Below are positions 1-10,240 of a stretch of 64,000 bases of DNA, piece after piece (the first letter of the stretch is position 1; every line of letters starts with the position of its first letter). This DNA comes from Mallotus nudiflorus (lineage: Eukaryota; Streptophyta; Magnoliopsida; Malpighiales; Euphorbiaceae): positions 10,001 through 74,000 of the forward strand of contig CANTUR010000540.1 of assembly GCA_947683625.1 (NCBI GenBank). The letters are read 5' to 3'. The position numbers were made by a program, and so were the translations under genes. The notes under the pieces are model-generated. The model worked only from the letters and a program-made list of their open reading frames with translations. It ran no database searches and was not told the origin of the DNA.

Positions 1-109
1 CTTCGTTGCTTTTTGAAATTTCGCGTAATCATTAGGGTGTTTGTTTATTGTCTGTTTACTATTTTTGATTGTTTGAATTATTTATTTTGCTTTTTTTTCT
101 TTTCCATTT

Positions 110-1140
110 GTGGAGAGCATGAGTCGCTCCATCAGTCGATGAGACCGATGATAGAGAGTCTTTTAAGGATGAAGTTCTACCCCTTGTGCAGTCAGCTTGG
201 CATAGGGTAGAGGTGAATTTAAAGGGCTAGATGATCACTATAGACAACAGGAATAACATAATACAGAGCTTGTGGCTTAGGATTTTGATGATACTACCCA
301 TGCACCAGGAGTTCCATAAGGTGCAATGCCGATACCTTTGATCGTACAGCAGATGCAACCTCTATTTCAACAGAGAACTCAAGATATGTCAATTCTACAT
401 ATATTCCATGTTTTGAATCTTGTTGATTTCCACATCTTTTTGAGTGAGGTGAATGCGAACTATTTATACACAAAGACAATATATATTGCTAAGCTGTTCT
501 TTCAAGTTAAAGTTATGATTCCAATTTCAGCCCCTACTACACCTATCTATTATAGGGGTAGGTCAGAGGCAGCTATAACTCAAAAGCTAAGCAGTTATTG
601 TAAGAGGTATAGATAGCCTTTGAACTTGAGCTTGCAGAATTTATGGCTGGAATATATAAGGTTAATAAGGGCTTTATAGCACTTAATCAGGCATGAAAAT
701 TATTTTGAATATGCTTTGATGAAGGAATCAGAAGATGTTTAATGTAGACATAACACTTTTGTACTCTTTGAAGGTGATGTTATCAATTTTGACTGTAGTG
801 TAAGATTAGTGCATGCAGTCAAATTAGTTTAATAAGACTACTGTGACATGATTGGAGTTTAAAAGTGATTTCTAAGATACTTCCATCCACCTTCAAGGAG
901 GGATAGCTACACGTGGTGGTATTGCATAGAGTAAGAGAAGAGCGGTCAATTAAGAAGAATACATGTAAAACTCTTCAATCTATCGTGTCATGTTATAGAC
1001 ATGATACTGTATAAAAGGAGACTAGTAGTGCTGTATGTTGCAGGATTAAGTTTAGTATATTAGCATCTGAGTTGAGAACTAAAATTTAGAGAGTTATTCA
1101 TGAATTCATTCATTTTAGGTATGATTGACATGATGTGATT
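110..1140 (+). pseudogene. gag: gag remnant of Tekay-1
   Basis: The capsid gene is reduced to fragments. The start near 110-180 aligns with the gag start of Tekay-2 (from 31313), and around 320-370 a Gln-rich stretch matches 31520-31550. The middle has lost roughly 500 bp relative to Tekay-2, including the capsid core and zinc knuckle, and no open frame longer than ~95 codons remains. From about 410 to 1130 I can align little with confidence. Confidence 0.45.
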
Positions 1141-2690
1141 TTGAGAATGGATTTTGTTGTGATCCTTGGAATGGATTGGTTATCATAGCACTATGCTATA
1201 TTTGATTGTCTAAGTAAAGAGGTGGATTTTAGAATTCAGAATGATGAAGAATTTAAGTTTATGGGTGACAAGAGTTTTGCACCTCAGAATATCATTTTCG
1301 CTATCACGGTTAGGAAGATGTTGAGGAAGGGTTGTCAGGGATATTTAGCAGTGGTCAGAGACACTATAGTGGAGAAGACTTCTATTTTAGATGTCCTTAA
1401 AGCTTGTGAGTTGCTAGGTTTACCACCTCACAGAGAGATTGAATTATATACAGATGTGGTTCTAAGTACAACTCCTATTTCGATGCTACCCTACAGAATA
1501 GCTCCTACAAAGTTGAAGGAATTAAAGGAACAGTTATAGGATTTGCTAGATAAGGGTTTTATTAAACTTAGTGTTTCTCCTTGGGGTGCACCAGTCCTAT
1601 TTGTGAAGAAGAAGGATGGTACACTAAGATTGTGCATTGATTATAGAGAGATGAATAAGGTGGCAGTGAGGAACAAGTATCCTCACCCTAAGATAGATGA
1701 TATATTTGATTAACTTCAGGGTACACAGTTCTTTTCTAAGATTGACTTGAGGTTGGGTTATCATCAGTTGCGGATCAATGAGGCCGATGTTCCTAAAATA
1801 GCATTCCACACTCAATATGGCTATTATGAGTTTCTAGTGATGTCATTTGGGTTGACTAATGCACCGACTGCTTTTATGGATTTGATGGATAGGGTATTCA
1901 TACTATTTATGGATCAGTTTGTGGTAATCTTAATTGATGACATACTGGTGTATTCGAAGAGTGTAGAGGAGCACGTATATCACTTGAGGACAGTACTGCA
2001 GACACTGAGAGAACATCAACTTTATGTTAAATTCATAAAGTGTGATTTTTGGTTAGAGAGTGTTGCGTTCCTTAGACACGTAGTGTCTAAAGATGTATTC
2101 AGGTTAATCCATAGAAGATTGAGGCAATGTCTGAGTGGCCCAAACCAACAACAATCATGAAGATTCAGAGTTTTCTGGGTTTGGCTAGGTATTATAGGAG
2201 GTTTGTGCATGATTTTTCTATAATTGTAGCTCCTATGACTTGCTTAACTTATAAGAATGTGAAGTTTGTGTGGTCAGATGCTGGTGAGGACAATTTCCAG
2301 CTACTAAAGGAGAAGTTGACCACAGCTCCAGTTTTGGCTTTGCCTAATGGAGTAGATAAATTCATTATGTATTGTGATGCCTCTAGAGTTGGCCTAGGTT
2401 GTGTGTTGATGTAGAATGGTAGGGTGATAGCTTATGCTTCGAGGCAGTTGAAGAAGCATGAACAGAATTATCCTACTTATGACCTAGAGATGGTTACAAT
2501 GATCTTTGCTCTCAGGATTTGGAGACATTATTTGTATAGGGTGACTTGTGAGATTTTCATATACCACAAGAGCCTTAAGTACATTTTCCAGTAGAGAGAT
2601 CTGAACTTGAGGCAGAGGAGATAGTTTGAACTCCTGAAGGATTATGATTATGAGATTCTTTTTATCCACGCAAGACTAATATGGTAGCAG
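1141..2690 (+). pseudogene. pol: pol remnant: protease end, reverse transcriptase, RNase H (Tekay-1)
   Basis: Starts with the protease C-terminal hallmark I-L-G-M-D-W-L near 1160-1190, then a linker, then RT from about 1534. RT motifs are clear: [14 protein letters not shown] near 1610, [12 protein letters not shown] near 1740, [10 protein letters not shown] near 1840, and the catalytic box L-I-D-D-I-L-V-Y-S at 1930-1955 with both aspartates intact. RNase H follows with YCDAS near 2370 and ASRQLKKHE near 2440. Defects: TAA at 1711 where Tekay-2 has CAA (Gln), a frameshift near 2095-2130 (LSGP frame versus MSEWP frame), TAG at 2413 in place of Gln, further TAGs near 2594 and 2623, and a frameshift near 2660. 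Cannot encode a working polyprotein. Confidence 0.85.
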
Positions 2691-4080
2691 ATGCCTTGAG
2701 TAGTAAGTTCTTAGGTAATCTTACTCACATTAGTGTGGAGAGGAGATTGTTGATCCAAGATTTGCATGAGTTTATGGATCAAGGTCTGATAATAAAGATT
2801 AGCAGGTTAGGTGGACTGTTAGCTCAGTTCAAAGTTAGATCAATGTTGAGAGATAGTATTAAGGAAGCTCAGGGCCGAGATCTTATTCTAGCAGAGCTTG
2901 TAAATAATTTTTGTGCATGGAAGTTCACTAATTTCACACTTGATGATGATGGTGTTTTATGGATTAGTGGTAGGTTATTCATTCCTAATGTGGATAATTT
3001 GAGAGAAGAGATCCTTGAAGAAGCACATTTTATAGCCTATGACGTACATCCAAGTGTCACTAAGATGTACCACAGTATTAGAGATTTATACTGGTGGGAT
3101 GGGTTGAAGAAGGATGTAGCTAATTATATTTCTAGGTGCTTGATGTGTCAACAAGTGAAAGCTGAACATCATAAGCCTTCTGGGAAGTTTCAACTTCTTC
3201 CTATTCCTAAGTGGAAGTATATGGATTTTGTGGTTGGGTTACCTCATTCTAAGGATGGATACAATTCCATTTGGATGATTGTGGACAGGTTAACCAAGTC
3301 TGCTCATTTTTTGCATATTAAAGCCACTTATTTTGTAGCTAAATTAGTGAAGTTGTATGTTAAACACATTGTGTGCCTTTATGGAGTACCTGTGTCCATT
3401 GTGTCTGATAGAGGTTCAGTGTTTACCTCTCAATTTTGGCAGAAGTTGTAGGAACCAATGGGCACTAAGCTTGATTTCAATACTGCTTTTCACCCTCAGA
3501 CAGATGGTCAGTCTGAGAGGATGATCCAGAAATTTATGGATATATTGAGGATGTGTGTATTGGATCTTAGAGGTAGGTGGGATGATCATTTACTGCTTGT
3601 GGAGTTTGCTTATAACAACATCTACTATTGCATTATTAAGATGGTACCATATGAAGCCTTGTATGGAAGGAAGTGTAGATCCCCTCTAAGTTGGGATGAG
3701 ATTGGAGAGAGAGTGTTGACTAGAGCTGAGATGGTTCAAGATGCCATTGAGAAGGTTGTTGTGATCAAAAGGAGATTAGACACCGTAGCTAGTAGATAAA
3801 AGAGCTATATGGATTCGAAGCGTAAGGATGTGGAGTTTGAGGTTGAAGACTATGTGTTTTTTAAGGTGTCTCTGATGAAGGGTGTGATAAGATTTGGTAA
3901 AAAGGGAAAACTAACACCGAGATATATTGGACCGTTCGAGATTTTGGAAAAAGTGGGTATGGTTGCATATTGATTGGCTTTGCCTCTGAATTTATCTCAA
4001 GTGCATCCAGTGTTCCATCTCGATGCTGAGGAAGTATATTTTGGACCCTTTACATGTGTTACAGCCTGATAGTGTGGAAG
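2681..4080 (+). pseudogene. int: integrase remnant (Tekay-1)
   Basis: Open for 256 codons from 2681 and again from 3458 to 3799. The zinc-binding H2C2 region is visible (H...H near 3030-3050, then CLMCQ near 3140). The DDE core shows D in I-V-D-R-L-T-K-S near 3280, D in S-I-V-S-D-R-G near 3405, and E in D-G-Q-S-E-R near 3505. A TAG at 3449-3451 interrupts it where Tekay-2 has a Gln codon. The GPY/F-like region (around 3900-3960) carries a TGA near 3973 and the reading then shifts frame. A short deletion removes the W-E-x-I-T stretch before MDF near 3220. In the family this enzyme joins cDNA to chromosomal DNA. Confidence 0.85.
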
Positions 4081-4259
4081 TGAATGAAGATCTGACATTC
4101 TAGGAGGAACCAGTTGCAATAGTGGACCATCAAGTTTGACAATTGCATTCAAAACAGATTCCAATGGTTAAGGTGTTGTGGCGAATCAACAACGTGGAGG
4201 AGCATACTTGGGAGATAGAAGCTGACATGCGGGTTGCCTATCCTTATCTCTTTCCTTGA
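4081..4259 (+). pseudogene. chromodomain-like C-terminal tail of integrase (Tekay-1)
   Basis: After the sequence for H-P-V-F-H, the tail reads K-V-L-W-R-I-N-N-V-E-E-H-T-W-E and ends with A-Y-P-Y-L-F-P before TGA at 4257-4259. This is the usual C-terminus of Tekay/Del chromoviruses, thought to direct integration to heterochromatin. A TGA near 4138 lies upstream in the linker. Assigned by motif, not by search. Confidence 0.65.
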
Positions 4260-4308
4260 TGATTTCTTATTTCTATTCTTTTATTTGAATTTGAGGACGA
4301 ATTCTTAC

Positions 4309-4321
4309 AAGAAGGGAAGAT
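4309..4321 (+). other. polypurine tract (Tekay-1)
   Basis: AAGAAGGGAAGAT directly precedes TGTAATAAC, the start of the 3' LTR. The equivalent site in Tekay-2 is GGGGGGAAGAT before 38234. It primes plus-strand DNA synthesis. Confidence 0.7.
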
Positions 4322-4950
4322 TGTAATAACACGATATTTTAAATAATATAAATTTATTTTGGGATATACAGTGTTAATAAAAATTTAAATTTTATTTATA
4401 TATATTCATTATTTGTGAATATTATTTATTTATTTTATTCTAAATATTTTATTTATGTAAAATAATTATTTTGAAAGTTTTATTATTTAAAAATATTAAA
4501 GTTATTATCATTACTATTATTTTAATAGTATGAGTGTTATTATTTTTATTGGTATTATTATTATTATTTTTATTGTTATTATTATGATTATTGTTATTGT
4601 TATTATTATTAATAGTATTATTACATGCATATGTTATTATTATTATTGTTATTTTTATGATGATGATGATTATTATTATTATTACTATGTTGTTGTTGAT
4701 ATAATGTGCATGTGTTGTATATATATGCCTGTATGTGTGACAAGTGTTAAAGTTAATAATAATAATAATAGTAATAATAATAATAATAATAGAAAAGTCA
4801 ATTTACTTTCGGGTACTCTCCTCTCCCACAATTTTTTTTCTTTTTCTTCTTCCCATTTTCCTTCTTCCTCGCAACCTTCATTGTGCCACCACACCCACGC
4901 CGAACCACCACTATGCCACCACCCATCACCATCGTCACCTTCCCTTCTTT
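4322..4950 (+). repeat. Tekay-1 3' LTR, first ~630 bp only
   Basis: Begins TGTAATAAC and follows the Tekay LTR from 38234 onwards: AT-rich start, ATT/GTT-rich microsatellite (about 4505-4690), an AAT run around 4757-4790, then a pyrimidine-rich leader with CCACCACC motifs (about 4820-4945) matching 38520-38660. Full-length copies are 2.9-3.4 kb, so about 2.3-2.8 kb is missing. The next bases already belong to a Tat-A LTR. Confidence 0.8.
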
Positions 4951-6024
4951 ATATTTATTTATTGTTGAATTTTTATTTTGTTAATTGTTTTATGAATTAA
5001 TGTAATAGCCCAAATAGTGGGAGTAATAAAATTACATGTATGGTTGTTTGTTTATTTTTTATTTAATTGGTTAGTAAAATTAGGTTTCAATTAGGTAATT
5101 ATTTAAAATCAAAGGAGGAAGTAAATTAATTTAGGTTGCTTGATAATAAAATTAGGGTTTTAGTAAGGATTAATTTAATTAGTTTTTTTTATCTCATTTA
5201 ATTGTTTCTTTTATGTTTTTATTTGTTTTTGGGCTTATTTATTATTTTTATGTGTTTTGGGCCTTAAGCCCATTTTAGGTCTTTCTTAATTAATTAATTT
5301 ATTTTTTAGATAATTCTTTTAGCCCATCTCACTTAATAATTCAATAGGTTTAATTAATTAAAATATATTTTTAGGTCCATAATTAATTAATTAGATTAGA
5401 AATATCTTTAGGCCTATTTAGTTAATTAGACATAGGCTCACCTAATTTAATTTAGACTTAGCCCATTTAATTTAAGCCCTTTTCTTCATAATTTGTAGAT
5501 TTAAGCTCATATTTAGAATTAAAATTAGTAGACTTAAGTTCATTTAATTAAAATCAAAAGGAATTAAGTCTTTACGTTCACTTATAAATTAAAACATGTA
5601 GATTTAGCTCATTTATTTAAAATCCATGTAGATTAGACTAACTTAGGGATTATGTGATTTATTGAATGCATTATTTACTTATATATTTCATGACTAGTTT
5701 TCCTTGGAGTTGATTGTTTTGGGTTTATATGAAATTGCATATAAATAGAGAATAAGATAATAATCTATGAGGTAATTCTAAATTAACATAAGACTGAAAG
5801 AAGTTGGTATTCCATATCCAGAATCTCCTGGTTGTGGTGCTAGCTTTCTTTTAGGGAATTGAGTACCACCTTTTTTATTTGTCTCAGTTATTACCCTGGG
5901 TGGCGACTCCTCATCTCCACGTCATGTCTTTGTGACAGTGGTTAGTGTGTTCTTTAGAGCCTTGAGCTCAAACAATGTTGTGGTTGCTAAAATCTTGGAC
6001 GCGCGCTAAACCCTGCCCTCTACA
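4951..6024 (+). repeat. Tat-A 5' LTR, right part only
   Basis: Aligns with about 24795-25878 of the element's 3' LTR, from the T-rich run before the TGTAATAGCCC-type motif to the end CTCTACA at 6024. The first ~1.07 kb of the LTR body, including U3, is missing. The shared core AGTGGGAGTAATAAAATTAC lies near 5017-5036. Confidence 0.85.
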
Positions 6025-6025
6025 G

Positions 6026-6044
6026 TGGAGACTCCACTAGGGAT
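6026..6044 (+). other. primer binding site (Tat-A)
   Basis: TGGAGACTCCACTAGGGAT starts two bases after the LTR end. The sister elements have TGGCGACTCC (60049) and GGGCGACTCC (53581), so G-to-A at the fourth base is a private change. I believe Ogre/Tat elements use tRNA-Arg here; that is recalled knowledge. Confidence 0.7.
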
Positions 6045-6958
6045 AAGAGATACTGATTCTACTTGTGTTCTTTAGAATTATTTTATTAATTATTATTTTA
6101 TTATGGCATTCATTCTGCATGTCCCTATTAACTGATGGCATTGGTTTATGATTCCATGATTCCACTAGCTTCATAGGGTTGTAGATTGGCTAACCATCAC
6201 TCTTAGCCTTAACTTGGTCCAAGAGAGATTATCAGGCTCATATGACTAGAGCCTGTAACCCAAGTCCTTAAGGGGGTAGTCTTCTCTCAAGTTTACAAAG
6301 GATGTTGGGCCCCTCTGACCTTGGCCTATAACCTAAAGTCCATAATGGAGTGCATCTTCCTAAGGGAACTTTGACCTTTTTACTGGACCCTAACCACATA
6401 TAATGGCTTAGTTATTTCCCCTAGAATCTACCTGAATTGCTTGTGAATGTTTCCATGAGGTATTCTTATCTGTAAAGGCCTAAGCCCATACTTTAGAAAC
6501 CCGTTTAGGTTAATAAAGATAGGGCTAATCTTTTACACCTAGAAATGTTGTTTATGTGCTTCTATTGCCTTGAGAGATTTGGCATGCGCGTCGGTCCTTG
6601 ATATCCCCTGTTGATATTAAGACTAAGAAAAAAAATCCTAGGAAAAGAGACTCGCCATAGAATACATATGCAGGAGGAATAAGGTTAGAAGGATGTATGT
6701 ATACCTAACTTATTACTTATTACTTGTTACATAGCACGTGCATCATGCATACATGCATCTTATGCATCATGCTAACAATTTTTTTCAACCATCATAGATT
6801 CATTTAGGTCTTCCTGTGTTTGGAGTCGAAAAGGTAGTAGACCGGTAAGAACTGATTCAAGCCCCCAATCGATCGTGAAAGAGATCTGTAGCAAACTAGA
6901 AAAGAGCCCCATTAATCTGCTTTATTTGGAAGCTACACAACCTGAATAAATTGAAAGA
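6045..6958 (+). other. untranslated leader of Tat-A
   Basis: No credible long reading frame. Conserved with the leader of Tat-A' (60068-61032), for example GGGCCCCTCTGACCTTGGCC near 6308 and the run around GGCATGCGCGTCGGTCC near 6580. I see no coding potential. Confidence 0.7.
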
Positions 6959-8310
6959 ATGGAATAGCAAGAGGGAGGAAAATAGACCCTATAAGATGTT
7001 AAAGGAGCACTAATGGATGATATGAAAGCAATGATGCAAGATGAGTTAAGACAAGCTCTAGCGAGACTAATGCCACCACCTACTGCTGCTGCTGCACCAC
7101 CCATCGCAGCCAACCCACTTGCTATGGGTCCACTACCTATTAACAATGACAATGTTGGAGAAATGAAACTTGAGGATGTTGAGAGTTACATGGTTGAAAA
7201 AGCAAAAAAGGAATCACTTGAGCAAGTTCGAGAGCTGGAATCTAGATAGATTAAGGCATTAACTCAAAAGATGTCTAAGATGGAGGAGTTGATGAGGCGA
7301 CAAGGCCTAGGATACCCTTTTGACTTTGATGATGTGATGCAATTTGAGGAAGACAGGCTACCTGACAAAATCAAAAAGCCACAGCTGTAGAAGTTTAATA
7401 GTATTGGGGACCCGAGGATTCATCTCAGTTAATACACAACTACTATGAGTACCACTAAGGCTCCTTTGGCTATGATTACTAGGTTGTTTGTACTATCCTT
7501 GGAGGGTATGGCCGTTAACTAGTATCATGGGTTAGAGAAGTTTATCCGAGCAGATTGGAGGGAGTTATGCACTACTTTTCTAAAGCAATATAACTATAAT
7601 ACTAGGCTTGAGGTGTCTATAAGAGATCTGGAACTAACTAAGCAGAAGCCCAACGAATCATTTTCAGATTTTTTGACTAAGTTCATGAATAAGGTGGGAA
7701 TGATGAAGAATAAATTAGTAGAGAAGGATCAGGTTAGGATGATAGTTCGAAATGTGTCACCTATCCTTGTGGAGAGGTTGCAAATGATGAACCCCAAGAC
7801 ATTTGTGGACCTTTATGATGATGGGTTATAGGCTGAAAAGATCAAAAATGAGAAAAAGAAAGCCACTAGGAATACTGGAGTGAGAAATTACCCAACTGGG
7901 GGCACGCAGCAAGGAAATACTAGTCGAGTCATAAGAGTTCATGCCATCCAACAACCTAGGAGATTCTCAAATTTCAACCAACCCTTATCCAAAGTCCTAG
8001 ACTGTCTCATTCAAAAAGGCCTCTTTAGACCCTTAACCCTTTATAGACCACCAAACCCGAACCTCCCTGGTTTTGATCAAAATAGTTATTGTAAGTTTCA
8101 TCAAGTTGCTGGCCATTCTACCAACTCTTGCATGCGTCTTAAACATGAAATCCAAAACCTCATAGACTCTGGAAAGATCACAGACCCTGAAAAGTCAAGC
8201 TTGAACCCAAACACTCGAAATAATCCTTTCCCAAATTACCGAAATGTGCCACCCCCAACCACCATGATGATTAACTCAGGAGTAAGCAAAGAAGAAGTGT
8301 TAAACTCTTT
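6959..8310 (+). pseudogene. gag: gag of Tat-A (broken)
   Basis: Starts at ATG 6959, the position matching ATG 61033 in Tat-A'. The N-terminal part has an Ala/Pro-rich stretch (PPPTAAAAPP). The capsid-like core includes Y-N-T-R-L-E-V-S-I-R-D-L-E near 7590-7630 and V-S-P-I-L-V-E-R-L near 7755. A C-x2-H-x4-H-x4-C zinc-knuckle-like motif sits near 8090-8130 (YCKFH...GH....C). In-frame stops include TAGs near 6965 and 6983, TAG 7388-7390, TAA 7430-7432 (CAA in Tat-A'), and TAG near 7829. From 7880 the frame is open into the protease for 394 codons. Gag builds the cytoplasmic particle that packages the RNA. Confidence 0.8.
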
Positions 8311-9600
8311 TGAGGATCTAAACCTTAAAAATACTGAGAAATCTCCTAATGCTCCCAAAGGCATGGAAGAGGCAGAAGACTTACTAGGTCAGCCCTCAGG
8401 CAAGTTCGATTATAAGGTGTTTTACTCCAAACCACCTTCTTTTGACATATCCATTGATACAATCGAGCCTACAGGATGGGGTGAGGAGTTCGATGATGAA
8501 AAGTTGCTAGTCAAAAAGGAAAAATGTATGGTCGAGGTATGGAAACAAGGGAAGAAAGATCAAACTATAGGGATGATTAATATTTGGTATAATTATGATG
8601 AGGAAGGCATTGAAGAGTATGATGTATTGGAAGATAATCCTGAAGTTAGCCATGTTACTAGAAGCGGGAAGGGTTATAAGCCAGCAGAGAAAGCCATAGA
8701 GAGGGAAGAAGCTATTGAAGGAGAAGACTCAAATGAACAGGGCGATGACTTGATTCTCAAACAGCCCAAGAAAGCAAAGGCCAACGTAAGCATTTGGGAG
8801 CTCTTGATGCATTCAAGCAGCCATAGAAGAGCTTTGGTTAAGGCCTTGACTAAGATGAATATTGAAACTACAGCAACTCCTGAAGCAATGGTGGCTCAGG
8901 TTACTGAGAAAAAGCACGGGGTCATTACTTTCTTGGATGAGGATTTACCTGTGGAAGGAAGAAACCATAATAAAGCACTATTCATCCTAGCAAAAGTAAG
9001 AGGGAAGAGGACTAATTATATGATGGTGGATGATGGGTCCACGATTAATGTTTGTCCACTATAAATCCTACCCAATTTAGGAGTGAAGGTGGAGGATTTG
9101 GCAAAATCAGACCTTATAATAAGGGCTTATGATGATAGCACGAGAAGTGTAGAAGGAACCTTTGTGGCTTCTATGAAGACTGGACCTATAGAAGCAATGG
9201 TGGAATTCACTATGCTAGATATTCCTGTTACATATGCCTTTCTCCTGGGTAGACCTTGGTATCATGTCTTAGGAGGAGTGCCTTCGACCGTGCATCAAAA
9301 GGTGAAATTCTTATTTGATGGGGAAGTGGTGACTTTAGATGCTAGTGTGGGCAAGACTATGTCTGCAGTTATTGATAGTCAAAAACAGGTAGTCACTCCC
9401 CCAGGTTACCAGGCAACCATGATTTTAGAAGGAGTCACAATGGATTCAAGGGTTATGAACATAATCAAGAAGATGATTTACTGACCAGGACAAGGACTAG
9501 GGAAAAATGAGCAAGGAAGCCTAGAACTCCCAGATTTCAAAACCCAAGATGACATAAGAGGATTGGGCTATACTGGAGCTAGGTTCAATAGTAAAAGGGC
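8311..9600 (+). pseudogene. pro: protease region of Tat-A with G-patch-like tail
   Basis: In frame with gag. Contains W-E-L-L-M-H-S near 8800 and the aspartic protease site M-V-D-D-G-S near 9020-9045. TAA at 9061-9063 ends the 394-codon frame; reading continues from 9083 to 9484 with L-L-G-R-P-W near 9245 and T-V-H-Q-K-V-K-F near 9290. After the protease, G-Q-G-L-G-K-N-E-Q-G around 9490-9515 looks like a G-patch core and recurs in both sister elements. The active-site aspartate is intact, but two stops separate the parts. Confidence 0.8.
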
Positions 9601-10240
9601 ATGAAGAAAGTTTTTCAACGAGAATAGCCTAGGGTATTTGGGACCCTTGAAAGGTAACTTTATCAAGCAAGGGAAGGAGAAGTTCTACCAGGGTGAAAAG
9701 GAGCCTGCCCAAGTAGTTGGTGTGAATGTCCTTGGATTTGAGATTTTTAAGGAACAAATAGTTGGAAAGCTAGTGCAAGACAACAAGGACGAGGTGATGA
9801 AGAAAGTTTCCAAAAAAATGAAAACTGAAGACATTAAAGAACTGCTTTGTTTGCCACCTAACAAAGAACCACCATAGGAATTAGCTAGTATCATTAATAA
9901 TGGTTTTATTGATGTTTTTTTATAAAAAAACTGATGTAATAATGTTTGGTCTATTTGAGGATGAAAACTTTATTTCCTTTATGGTCAATGATATAAATTC
10001 TGGTTTAGTTTACTTATGTGATGTTGATTTTGATGGTCTTGTGCATTTTAATAATGATTGTTCATGCATGTTTGGCACTAATTCTATTCAATTAGATTCA
10101 TTAAACATGGGCACAAATGAACAACTAAAACACATTTCTATATCACATGACTTAACTCCTAAAGAGAGGGAAAATTTAAGAGAATATTAATAAAAAGAAA
10201 GGTAGTATTTGCTTAGTCCTATGAGGATATGCCAGGGTTA
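9601..10240 (+). pseudogene. protease-RT linker region of Tat-A
   Basis: Two short frames (9638-9877 and 9900-10190) joined by a frameshift. The second includes Y-L-C-D-V-D-F-D and L-T-P-K-E-R-E-N-L; the matching part of Tat-B (57167-57478) has Y-L-C-D-V-F-P-N and L-T-L-D-E-R-E-K. The conservation shows this linker is a real coding part of the polyprotein. I cannot assign a function. Confidence 0.55.

Larger units (their letters stand above)
1..4950 (+). mobile_element. Tekay-1: Ty3/gypsy chromovirus, 5' end outside window
   Basis: Decayed Tekay/Del-type chromovirus. The first bases align with the stretch just downstream of the primer binding site in Tekay-2 (around 31210), so the 5' LTR must lie just left of the window. 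Order seen: gag remnant, protease remnant, RT, RNase H, integrase, chromodomain-like tail, polypurine tract, and the first ~630 bp of the 3' LTR. Each gene is broken by stops or frameshifts. Assignment to Tekay rests on the integrase-linked tail with a V-E-E-H-T-W-E motif followed by Y-P-Y-L-F and on LTR similarity to the ~3.4 kb solo LTRs at 17541 and 49504. Confidence 0.8.

Noticed and set aside
4530..5000. 156-codon open frame rich in Ile, Tyr and Asn
   Set aside because: It is the translation of an ATT/AAT microsatellite and pyrimidine-rich LTR leader, and it crosses the junction of two LTRs.
7013..7152. Minus-strand Gly/Ala-rich frames over gag (6922-7152, also 61014-61265)
   Set aside because: Shadows of the Pro/Ala-rich part of gag on the other strand; not conserved as protein.
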